Positions 16,159-23,450 of a stretch of 64,000 nucleotides of DNA are shown here, one piece after another. This DNA is from Nocardiopsis endophytica. Lineage in GTDB: Bacteria; Actinomycetota; Actinomycetes; Streptosporangiales; Streptosporangiaceae. The notes under the pieces were generated by a model, which saw nothing but the letters and a program-made list of their open reading frames with translations, was not told the origin of the DNA and did not search any database. Where the stretch lies: contig NZ_JAQFWQ010000004.1 of NCBI RefSeq assembly GCF_027706725.1, positions 62,001 through 126,000 of the forward strand, written 5' to 3'. Each line of letters starts with the position of its first letter. The stretch's first letter is position 1. Made by a program: the position numbers and the translations under genes.

Positions 16159-17136
16159 ATGAATGAACACCAGCGGCCCCTCGGCTCGCCCTTCTCCGCG
16201 TCCTCCACCGCCGACGACGTCCTCTCCGGCCTCGACCTCACCGGCACCACGGCCGTCGTCACCGGCGGCTCCTCCGGGCTCGGCATGGTGACCGCACGCG
16301 CCCTGGCGGCCGCCGGGGCCCACGTGATCGTGCCCGCCCGACGCCCTGAGGCCGCCCGTGCCGCCCTGAAGGGCCTGGACTCCTGCGACGTCGTCCCCAT
16401 GGACCTGGCCGACCTCGGGAGCGTGCGCGCCGCCGCCGAAGGGATCCGCGCGGCCGTGGACCGGGTCGACCTCCTCATGGCCGTCGCCGGGGTCATGGCC
16501 ACTCCGGAGCGGCGCGTCGGCCCCGGCTGGGAGGGGCAGCTCGCCGCCAACCACTTCGGGCACTTCGCCCTGGCCTGCGAGCTCTACCCGCTGCTCGCCG
16601 CCGCCGGTGGCGCGCGCGTCGTCCTCAACAGCTCGGCCGGACACGCCCTGACCGGCATCCGCTGGCACGACCCGCACTTCCGCACCGGCTACGACAAGTG
16701 GCTCGCCTATGGCCAGTCCAAGACCGCCAACGTCCTGTTCGCCGTGCACATGGACGCCCTGGGCCGTGACGACGGTGTGCGCGCCTTCGCCCTGCACCCC
16801 GGAAAGATCATCACCGGGCTCCAGCGGGAGATGACCCGTGAGGAACAGATCGAGCGCGGCTGGATCGACGAGCACGGCAACGTCATCGGCGCCGACTTCA
16901 AGACGCCGTCCCAGGGCGCCGCCACGGGCCTTTGGGCGGCGACGTCACCGCTCCTCAAGGGGCGCGGCGGTCTGTACCTGGAGGACTGCGACGTCGCCCG
17001 CGTCGTGGACGCGGACGGGCCGATGGACGACGGCTGCGTGCGGGAGTACGCCCTCGACCCTGAGGCGGCGTCCCGGCTCTGGGAGCTGTCGGTCGCCGCG
17101 ACAGGAGCCGGCCCCCTTGACAGGTCGCACGGATAG
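16159..17136 (+). CDS. Short-chain dehydrogenase/reductase (retinol-dehydrogenase-like)
   Basis: 325 residues. The NAD(P)-binding motif VTGGSSGLG is at about 34-42, and the DLADL segment after strand 3 is present. An AGVM motif replaces the usual NNAG (the residues read AVAGVM). The catalytic Tyr-Lys appears as YGQSK at about 193-197, with a Ser-containing NSSAG strand ahead. The extended C-terminus fits the 300-330 residue class used on lipids or xenobiotics. It is divergent from, and probably activated by, the MerR protein. The ATG at 16159 lies 7 nt after the -10 element, so a leaderless mRNA is expected. Substrate unknown. Confidence 0.9.
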   Translation: MNEHQRPLGSPFSASSTADDVLSGLDLTGTTAVVTGGSSGLGMVTARALAAAGAHVIVPARRPEAARAALKGLDSCDVVPMDLADLGSVRAAAEGIRAAVDRVDLLMAVAGVMATPERRVGPGWEGQLAANHFGHFALACELYPLLAAAGGARVVLNSSAGHALTGIRWHDPHFRTGYDKWLAYGQSKTANVLFAVHMDALGRDDGVRAFALHPGKIITGLQREMTREEQIERGWIDEHGNVIGADFKTPSQGAATGLWAATSPLLKGRGGLYLEDCDVARVVDADGPMDDGCVREYALDPEAASRLWELSVAATGAGPLDRSHG

Positions 17137-17151
17137 GCGAGCGGACCTACT

Positions 17152-17213
17152 GTTGATCTCGGGAGAACGGACGCTAAGACCGCCCTTGTAGAGGCGTTTT
17201 TCCCGAGATCAAC
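17152..17213. repeat. 62-bp near-palindromic repeat, copy 1
   Basis: Arms GTTGATCTCGGGA (17152-17164) and TCCCGAGATCAAC (17201-17213) pair perfectly over 13 bp. Its reverse complement matches copy 4 (62704) at about 55 of 62 positions, so the interior is conserved and the element has an orientation. It lies between the convergent SDR and enoyl-CoA hydratase genes and reaches into the latter: its right arm provides that gene's TGA stop. Confidence 0.9.
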
Positions 17214-17979
17214 GCGGGGAGCGGAACTCGGGGCGGCGCTTCTCCGTGAAGGCGGCGACGCCCTCGGCGAAGTCGGGGCTCGCGTACCCGTGGTCGTACA
17301 GCCCGCGCACCTCGTCGTCCTCGTCGTCGGCGCCGTCCTGGATCCGGTTCACGATCGCCTTCACCGCGCGCACCGTCACCTGGGAGCGCTCGGCGATGGT
17401 CCCCGCCAGCTCGGCGACGCGGGCGTCGAGGTCGTCGGCGACCTCGTTCACCAGGCCGATGCGCAGCGCCTGCCCGGCGTCGAGCTGCTCGCCGGTGAAC
17501 AGGATCTGCTTCGCCCACGCCGGCCCCACCAGGTCCGCGAGCCGCTTGGTGGGCCGGTGGGTGTAGACCACGCCGAGCTTGGCCGGGGTGATCGCCATCC
17601 GCGCGTCCCGGGCGGCGATGCGCATGTCGCAGGCCACCGCCAGCTCGCACCCGCCGCCGATGCAGAACCCGCGCACCGCGGCGATGGTCGGCTTGGGGAA
17701 CGACGCGACGGCAGCCTCGGCGGCGTCGGTGATCGCGTTGAAGCGGCGCCCGTCGGCCGGGCTCCGGAGCGCGGCCAGCTCGCCGATGTCGGCCCCCGCC
17801 GAGAAGTGCGCGCCGCCGCGCAGCACCAGGACCTTGACGCCCGTGTCGTCGGCCGCCTTGCTCAGCAGCTGCGGGATCGACGTCCACATGTCCACGGTCA
17901 TGGCGTTGCGCTTGGAGGGCCGGTCGAAGGTCAGAGCCGCCACCGGGCCGTCGACGTCGAGGCGCACATGATCACTCAT
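17209..17979 (-). CDS. Enoyl-CoA hydratase/isomerase family protein
   Basis: 256 residues from ATG 17979. The crotonase oxyanion-hole motifs are present: HFSAGADIGEL (about 58-68) and GFCIGGGCELAVACD (about 104-118). The two acid residues of true hydratases are not obvious; the helix after the second motif reads KLGVVYTHRPTKRL, where hydratases often have a Glu. Activity could therefore be hydratase, isomerase or thioesterase-like. The start overlaps the stop of the LysR gene by 8 nt, so the two are translationally coupled. The stop codon comes from the arm of a 62-bp repeat, which may have set the C-terminus. Confidence 0.9.
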   Translation of the reverse strand: MSDHVRLDVDGPVAALTFDRPSKRNAMTVDMWTSIPQLLSKAADDTGVKVLVLRGGAHFSAGADIGELAALRSPADGRRFNAITDAAEAAVASFPKPTIAAVRGFCIGGGCELAVACDMRIAARDARMAITPAKLGVVYTHRPTKRLADLVGPAWAKQILFTGEQLDAGQALRIGLVNEVADDLDARVAELAGTIAERSQVTVRAVKAIVNRIQDGADDEDDEVRGLYDHGYASPDFAEGVAAFTEKRRPEFRSPR

Positions 17980-18907
17980 CCCCGACAGTATGCCGGGCGC
18001 GTTCACCGTGCGTACGGGCGGCCTCCTCCTGCAGGGCGTGCACGAGGGTCCGCACGTGGGGGAGGTCGATGTGGGCCAGCGCGGCGACGCCGAAGTGGCG
18101 GGCGGGCGCGGGTTCCGCGATCGGGACCGTGCACAGGCCCGGGATGTCCGGGGTGAGCGCGATGGACGGCACCAGCGAGATCCCCATGCCCGCGGCCACC
18201 AGAGATCGCGCGAAGAAGTAGTCCGTGGTCGATCCCCGGATCTCCGGTTCGAACCCGGCCTGCGCGGCGTAGCGGCGAAGGAAGGCCTCGGTCTTCAGGC
18301 ACCCCAGCACCCACGGCTCGCCCGCCAGCTCGGCCGGGTCCAGCGCGCCGCGGCCGGCCAGCGGGTGCCCCTCGGGCAGCACGACGTGCAGCGGGTCCTC
18401 CATCAGCCCCGTCCACTCCAGTCCGTGGTCCGCCCCGACCCGGCCGGGCAGTGGGCCGTCGAAGCGGTAGGCGAGCGCCGCGTCCACCGCGCCCTGCCGG
18501 ACCAGCGGCAGGCTCGCCTCCGGCTCGGCCTCGCGGATGTGCACCTCGGCGTCGGGGTGGGCGGCGGTGAGCCGCGCCAGCGCGCCCGGCAGCAGCAGGC
18601 GCCCGCCGCTGGTGAAGGTGGCGACGGTGATCCGGGTGCGGCCCCCGGCCAGCCGGTCGACCTGTCGCCGGGCGTGCTCCAGCTCCGCGGCGACCGACTC
18701 GGCGGCGCCCACCATGACCCGGCCCGCCCGGGTCAGCGTGACCCCGCGCGTGCTGCGCGCCACCACCTGTGCGCCCAGGCTCCGCTCCAGCGCGGCCACG
18801 TGCTGGGACACCGCGGAGGGGGTGAGCCGCAGCGCGGACGCCGCCCGGTTGAAGCTGCCGTGCTCGGCCACGGCCCGCAGCACGCGCAGGCGATGGACAT
18901 CGATCAA
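17972..18907 (-). CDS. LysR-family transcriptional regulator
   Basis: 311 residues. The N-terminal winged HTH is classical (LRVLRAVAEHGSFNRAASAL, then LTPSAVSQHVAALE). It is followed by a linker helix and a two-lobed periplasmic-binding-like effector domain (TRITVATFTSGGRLLLPGAL, LVAAGMGISLVPS). It is divergent from the epimerase gene (70 bp between the starts) and overlaps the downstream enoyl-CoA hydratase gene by 8 nt. Unlike the usual arrangement, it is itself the first gene of the enoyl-CoA hydratase transcript. Likely targets are the epimerase/aldo-keto reductase pair. The effector is unknown. Confidence 0.9.
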   Translation of the reverse strand: MIDVHRLRVLRAVAEHGSFNRAASALRLTPSAVSQHVAALERSLGAQVVARSTRGVTLTRAGRVMVGAAESVAAELEHARRQVDRLAGGRTRITVATFTSGGRLLLPGALARLTAAHPDAEVHIREAEPEASLPLVRQGAVDAALAYRFDGPLPGRVGADHGLEWTGLMEDPLHVVLPEGHPLAGRGALDPAELAGEPWVLGCLKTEAFLRRYAAQAGFEPEIRGSTTDYFFARSLVAAGMGISLVPSIALTPDIPGLCTVPIAEPAPARHFGVAALAHIDLPHVRTLVHALQEEAARTHGERARHTVGDE

Positions 18908-18977
18908 CAGTTCTCCTTAATACGTGACCAGTGAGCGGGCACTTCTGCTGAGGACGCTAGGCCGTGATGCTGGACCC

Positions 18978-19925
18978 ATGCAAGAGATCTGCGTCATCGG
19001 CGGAAGCCGCTACTTCGGCAAGCTCACGGTGGAGCGCCTGCTCGGCGCCGGGCACCGGGTCACCGTGGTGAACCGGGGGTCGACGGCACCGCCCGCCGGG
19101 GCCGGGCACGTCGTCGCCGACCGGAACGACGAGCGGGCGCTCGCCGCGGCGCTCGGGGAGCGCGCCTTCGACGCCGTGATCGACCAGGTCTGCTACACGC
19201 CCGTGCAGGCCGCGATCGCAGCGCGCGTGTTCGGCGGCCGCACCCGCCGCTACGTCATGGCCTCCACGATCGAGGTGTACAACCCGGCGAGCGGGGCGGT
19301 CCCCGCCTTCTCTGAAGGCGAGCCCGTTCGGGAGGACGCCGTCGACCTCGCCACCTGGCCGGTGCACCCCGACCGCCCCTGGCACGACATGGCCTACCTG
19401 GAGCCGCACTACGGGGAGGGCAAGCGGCAGAGCGAGGCCGTCCTCAGCCATGCCGGCGGGTTCGCGTTCGCGTCCGTGCGCTGCGCCCACGTCCTGGGCG
19501 GCGGCGCGCAGGAGTTCACGGGGCGCCTGGCGCACTACGTGGAGCGCATCGCCCGGGGCGAAGAGGTCGCCGTGCACGACGGGGCGCTGCCCTCGGTCTT
19601 CATCCACTACGAGGAGATGGCCGAGCAGATGGTGTGGGCGGCGACCGCCGCCGACTTCACCGGGCCGGTCAACGCCTGCTCCGACGGGACGCTCGACGCG
19701 CGCGGTCTCGGCGCCGCCATCGGCGCCCAGGTGGGGCGGGAGCCCGTGTACAGGGTCGTGCCCCCAGGGGAGGAGGCGTCGCCGTTCTCCTTCGATCTGC
19801 ACTTCGCGATGAGCAACGCGCGCGCGAAGAGGCTGGGGTTCTCGTTCTCGCACATCGACGACTGGCTGCCCGGTGCCGTCGCCGAGGCGGTCGGGGTCTA
19901 CTCCGCCACCTTCTCCGCCGTCTGA
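18978..19925 (+). CDS. NAD-dependent epimerase/dehydratase family protein (extended SDR)
   Basis: 315 residues from ATG 18978; the upstream in-frame extension lacks family sequence. The nucleotide-binding motif is GGSRYFGK (about 8-15) rather than the usual GxxGxxG. This is the variant of atypical extended SDRs that often lack the catalytic Tyr-x-x-x-Lys. Here YGEGKRQSE supplies a Tyr and Lys in roughly the right place (about 149-153). It lies 48 bp ahead of an aldo/keto reductase gene and diverges from the LysR gene, suggesting a small LysR-controlled sugar or carbonyl operon. Confidence 0.85.
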   Translation: MQEICVIGGSRYFGKLTVERLLGAGHRVTVVNRGSTAPPAGAGHVVADRNDERALAAALGERAFDAVIDQVCYTPVQAAIAARVFGGRTRRYVMASTIEVYNPASGAVPAFSEGEPVREDAVDLATWPVHPDRPWHDMAYLEPHYGEGKRQSEAVLSHAGGFAFASVRCAHVLGGGAQEFTGRLAHYVERIARGEEVAVHDGALPSVFIHYEEMAEQMVWAATAADFTGPVNACSDGTLDARGLGAAIGAQVGREPVYRVVPPGEEASPFSFDLHFAMSNARAKRLGFSFSHIDDWLPGAVAEAVGVYSATFSAV

Positions 19926-19973
19926 CCTCGCAGTCTCGCCGTCTGAGCCGCTTGAAAGATCTGAAGGAACCTC

Positions 19974-20843
19974 ATGCGCTACCGCACCATCGGACAGCAG
20001 GCCGTCAGCGCCATCGGCCTGGGGGCGATGCCGCTGTCCATCGAGAACCGGCCGGACGAGAAGCGCGCCGTCGCCACCGTCCACGCCGCTCTGGACGCGG
20101 GGGTCACACTCATCGACACCGCTGACAGCTACCACTGGCACGCCGGGGAGACGGGGCACAACGAGCTCCTCGTGGCGCGTGCCCTCGCGCGCTACTGGGG
20201 CGACACCTCCGGCGTCCTGGTGGCGACCAAGGGGGGACGCGGGCGGCCGGGCGACGGGAGCTGGACGGTCACCGGCACGCCCGACCACCTCAAGCGCGCG
20301 GCGGAGGCGTCCCTCAAGCGCCTGGGGACCGACGCGATCGGCCTCTACCAGCTGCACAAGCCCGACCCCGAGGTGCCGTGGGCGGAGTCCGTGGGGGCGC
20401 TGCGGGACCTCCTCGACGCCGGGACCATCCGGGCGGCGGGCATCTCGAACGTGACCACGGACCAGATCACCGAGGCGCGCGGGATCCTCGGTGACGGGCT
20501 GGTGTCCGTGCAGAACCGCTACTCGCCCGCGGTGCGCGACAGCGAGGCGGAGCTGCGGCTGTGCGAGCGCCTGGGGCTGGCGTTCCTCCCCTGGAGCCCT
20601 CTGGGCGGCATCTCCCGCAGCTCCCTTGAGGGGGCGTCGGGGCCGGTCTCCGAGGGCACGGCCTTCCACGAGGTCGCGTCCGAGCGCGGGGTCAGCCCGC
20701 AGCAGGTTGCCCTGGCCTGGCTGCTCGCGCGGTCCCCGGTGGTGGTCCCGATCCCGGGGGCGGGCCGCCCGGCGTCGATCCGCGACTCGGCGAAGGCGCC
20801 GGGGCTGGAGCTGTCGGACGAGGAGCTCGCGCGGCTGGAGTGA
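19974..20843 (+). CDS. Aldo/keto reductase
   Basis: 289 residues from ATG 19974 behind GAAGGAACCTC. It is a typical TIM-barrel AKR: GLGAMPLS near the start, LIDTADSYHWHAGETGHNE with the catalytic Asp and Tyr (about 46-51), a Lys in VATKGGRGR (about 84), an LYQLHKPDP strand where the catalytic His lies, and the NADPH-binding end VPIPGAGRP. Length is normal for the family. It sits 48 bp after the epimerase gene on the same strand and is probably co-transcribed. Substrate unknown; reduction of sugar aldehydes or ketones would fit the neighbour. Confidence 0.9.
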   Translation: MRYRTIGQQAVSAIGLGAMPLSIENRPDEKRAVATVHAALDAGVTLIDTADSYHWHAGETGHNELLVARALARYWGDTSGVLVATKGGRGRPGDGSWTVTGTPDHLKRAAEASLKRLGTDAIGLYQLHKPDPEVPWAESVGALRDLLDAGTIRAAGISNVTTDQITEARGILGDGLVSVQNRYSPAVRDSEAELRLCERLGLAFLPWSPLGGISRSSLEGASGPVSEGTAFHEVASERGVSPQQVALAWLLARSPVVVPIPGAGRPASIRDSAKAPGLELSDEELARLE

Positions 20844-20910
20844 GGGCCGGGTGGGGGCCTCGGGGCCCACGGCCGCGGTGGCCTGGGGCGCCTTCGGGCA
20901 CCCCTTGGCG

Positions 20911-20925
20911 AGCAAGCGCTTTCCA
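20911..20925 (+). promoter_or_regulatory. Candidate LacI-type operator before the pectin lyase gene
   Basis: AGCAAGCGCTTTCCA contains the central palindrome AAGCGCTT (20914-20921) typical of LacI/GalR-family sites. It is followed closely by the -10-like TAGGGT (20928-20933), so a bound repressor would block the lyase promoter. No LacI-family gene is in the window. Confidence 0.5.
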
Positions 20926-20968
20926 GCTAGGGTGTGCCCTCCTTGTGTCGTGAGAGGGAGGTGCGCCC

Positions 20969-23287
20969 GTGACCTGCAGGGCGTGGGTGTCCCGAGGGCT
21001 CGTCGGCCTGGCCGGCGGGGTGTCCGCACTGGTGGTGCTGGGAGGTTCCGGGGTGGCGGCCGCCGCGCCGGAGCCGCCGGGACCGGGGTCCGGGGGGTGG
21101 TCCGGGCCGCGGTTGGAGGCGCTCGACCGCGGCGCCGTCGCGGTCGCCACGTCGGAAGGCGTTTTCCTGAGTTGGCGGCTGCTCGGCGACGAGGTCACCG
21201 GGCACGGCGGTGCGGGCATGGTGGGCCCAGCGTTCGACGTGTTCCGGGACGGGGAGCGGATCGCCACCGTCGAGGACAGCACCAACTACCTGGATGAGGG
21301 CGGTGCCCCCGGCGCCACCTACTCCGTCGCGCCAGCCGGAGCCGACGGTGCGGCCGGTGCGGGTGGAGCGGCCGGCGCGGGTGGGCCCGTGGGGGAGGCC
21401 GCCTCCTGGGCCGACGGCCACGGCGAGATCCCGCTGCGCACACCCGAGGGCGGGACCACCCCCGCCGGGGAGGAGTACGGGTACACCGCCAACGACGCCT
21501 CCGTCGGCGACGTGGACGGCGACGGACGGTACGAGGTCGTCGTCAAGTGGGACCCCACCAACTCCAAGGACGTCTCGCAGAAGGGCTACACCGGCCCCGT
21601 CTACGTCGACACCTACACGCTCGACGGCGAGCTGCTCCACCGCATCGACCTCGGCGTGAACATCCGCGCCGGCGCCCACTACACGCAGTTCACCGTCTAC
21701 GACCTGGACGGCGACGGCCGGTCCGAGATCATGCTCAAGACCGCCCCCGGGACCAGGACGCTGTCGTACGGCGAGGACGGCCGCCGGACCGGGTCGGACT
21801 TCATCACCCTGCCGAAGAAGGACCGCAAGGCCGGGTACTCGCACGAGGACGACTACCGGTTGAGCGCCGAGGAGTACCGCGACCGCCTCGCGGAGACCTT
21901 CCTCGGCTGGCACGACCACCCCGAGGTGCGGGGCGGGGACTGGCCCGCGACGGTGGAGGAGGCGATGGGGGAGGAGCCCCGGTACGACTACCCGCTGGAG
22001 CGCGGGGACGCCGAGGCCCTCGCGGACCACTTCATCGACGACTACGCCCCCTCGCGCAGCGAGCGCAACGACCTGCGGTCGTTCGAAGGGTTCGTGCTGG
22101 ACGGGCCCGAGTACCTGACCGTGTTCGACGGCGCATCGGGCAAGGAGCTGGACACCGTCCGCTACGAGCCCGGCCGGGGCGACGACGGGCTCCTGTGGGG
22201 CGACTACGCGATGTCGCGGATCGAGCCCGGGAACCGGGTCGACCGGTTCCTGTCCGGCGTGGCCTACCTGGACGGGGAGAACCCGTCGGCGGTCTTCGCC
22301 CGCGGCTACTACACGCGAGCGACCGTGGCCGCCTACGACTTCGACGGCAAGAAGATCCGCAAGCGCTGGCTCGCCGACAGTGGCCACGTGCCCATGGACA
22401 ATCCGTTCGACGACGCCCCGCACGGCAAGGACGGGTCCGACCCCGAGATGGGCGCGCTGGCGAGCCAGGGCTTCCACTCCCTGAGCGCGGCCGACGTCGA
22501 CGGCGACGGGCGGCAGGAGATCGTCTACGGCGCGGCGACCCTGGACGACGACGGGTCGCTGCTCTACTCCTCGACCGAGGACGGGGTGAAGTTCGGGCAC
22601 GGCGACGCGATGCACGTGGGCGACTTCGACCAGAGCCGGGACGGCCTGGAGATCTGGACCGTGCACGAGGACACCTCGGCCCCGTACGGGTATGTGATGC
22701 GCGACGCGGCGACCGGGGAGGTCCTCTTCGGCGGCCGCACCGGGGCGGACACCGGCCGCGGCATGGTCGGTGATGTCGACCCGGACGTGCCCGGCGTGGA
22801 GGCGTGGTCGTCGGTCAGCTTCGACGGCGACCGGACGGGGCTGTGGAGCGCGGACGGCGAGTACCTCGGGGAGGAGACCCCGGGGACGAACATGAGCATC
22901 CGCTGGGCCGCGGACATGACAACCCAGGTCGTCGAGGGCAGGGCCACGGACGACGGCGCGGAGCCTCCCCGCATCGAGGACTGGGGGCGGGGGACGCTGC
23001 TCACCGCCGAGGGGACGCTGACCAACAACGGGACCAAGGGCAACCCGTCGCTGGTGGCCGACATCGTCGGCGACTGGCGGGAGGAGCTGCTGGTGCGGAC
23101 GGAGGACAGCTCGGCGCTGCGGATCTACACCAGCACCGAGGTGACCGACCGGAAGCTGTACACGCTCATGCACGACCCGCAGTACCGCGTCGGCGTGGCC
23201 GCCCAACAGACCGCGTACAACCAGCCGGCGTACCCGTCGTTCCCACTGGCCTCGGACACCGACTGGGACCGGGTGCCGCTTCCCTAG
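20969..23287 (+). CDS. Secreted rhamnogalacturonan lyase (polysaccharide lyase family 11)
   Basis: 772 residues from GTG 20969 behind GGGAGG. A signal peptide (to about residue 33, ending VAAAAP) directs export. The N-terminal fibronectin-like part (LDRGAVAVATSEGVFLSWRLL) leads into the eight-bladed propeller of PL11 with repeated Ca-binding DxDGDG loops: GDVDGDGRYE (about 180), YDLDGDGRSE (about 247), ADVDGDGRQE (about 510). NDASVGD and GAHYTQF are conserved in YesW-type enzymes, which cleave the rhamnogalacturonan I backbone of pectin by beta-elimination. An Ala/Gly-rich insertion near residues 125-145 looks like a flexible loop. A LacI-like operator upstream suggests sugar control. Confidence 0.92.
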   Translation: MTCRAWVSRGLVGLAGGVSALVVLGGSGVAAAAPEPPGPGSGGWSGPRLEALDRGAVAVATSEGVFLSWRLLGDEVTGHGGAGMVGPAFDVFRDGERIATVEDSTNYLDEGGAPGATYSVAPAGADGAAGAGGAAGAGGPVGEAASWADGHGEIPLRTPEGGTTPAGEEYGYTANDASVGDVDGDGRYEVVVKWDPTNSKDVSQKGYTGPVYVDTYTLDGELLHRIDLGVNIRAGAHYTQFTVYDLDGDGRSEIMLKTAPGTRTLSYGEDGRRTGSDFITLPKKDRKAGYSHEDDYRLSAEEYRDRLAETFLGWHDHPEVRGGDWPATVEEAMGEEPRYDYPLERGDAEALADHFIDDYAPSRSERNDLRSFEGFVLDGPEYLTVFDGASGKELDTVRYEPGRGDDGLLWGDYAMSRIEPGNRVDRFLSGVAYLDGENPSAVFARGYYTRATVAAYDFDGKKIRKRWLADSGHVPMDNPFDDAPHGKDGSDPEMGALASQGFHSLSAADVDGDGRQEIVYGAATLDDDGSLLYSSTEDGVKFGHGDAMHVGDFDQSRDGLEIWTVHEDTSAPYGYVMRDAATGEVLFGGRTGADTGRGMVGDVDPDVPGVEAWSSVSFDGDRTGLWSADGEYLGEETPGTNMSIRWAADMTTQVVEGRATDDGAEPPRIEDWGRGTLLTAEGTLTNNGTKGNPSLVADIVGDWREELLVRTEDSSALRIYTSTEVTDRKLYTLMHDPQYRVGVAAQQTAYNQPAYPSFPLASDTDWDRVPLP

Positions 23288-23292
23288 GTCCT

Positions 23293-23431
23293 GTCCGGAG
23301 TTCCCCCTGACCCGGCTTCTCAGGCGTTGATCTCGACGAAAGCGCTGCCGAATTCGCCGGGATGACAGCACTTCCGTCGAGATCATCGACGAGGGGGCGC
23401 CTACGCGGCGGGGTGTCGCCGAACTCCGGAC
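23293..23431. repeat. Outer 11-bp inverted repeat enclosing repeat copy 2
   Basis: GTCCGGAGTTC (23293-23303) and GAACTCCGGAC (23421-23431) are perfect inverted copies that flank the inner 62-bp-type palindrome. The nested structure fills the whole convergent gap between the lyase and kinase genes. Confidence 0.7.
23326..23390. repeat. 62-bp-type palindromic repeat, divergent copy 2
   Basis: It begins GTTGATCTCGACG and ends CGTCGAGATCATCGAC. Ten base pairs (GATCTCGACG 23329-23338 with CGTCGAGATC 23375-23384) are perfect. Compensating changes (CGACG/CGTCG in place of CGGGA/TCCCG) keep the stem while the sequence differs from the other three copies. It sits between convergent genes, like the rest of the family. 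Confidence 0.75.
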
Positions 23432-23450
23432 GGGATCCAGGAGCGGGCCG

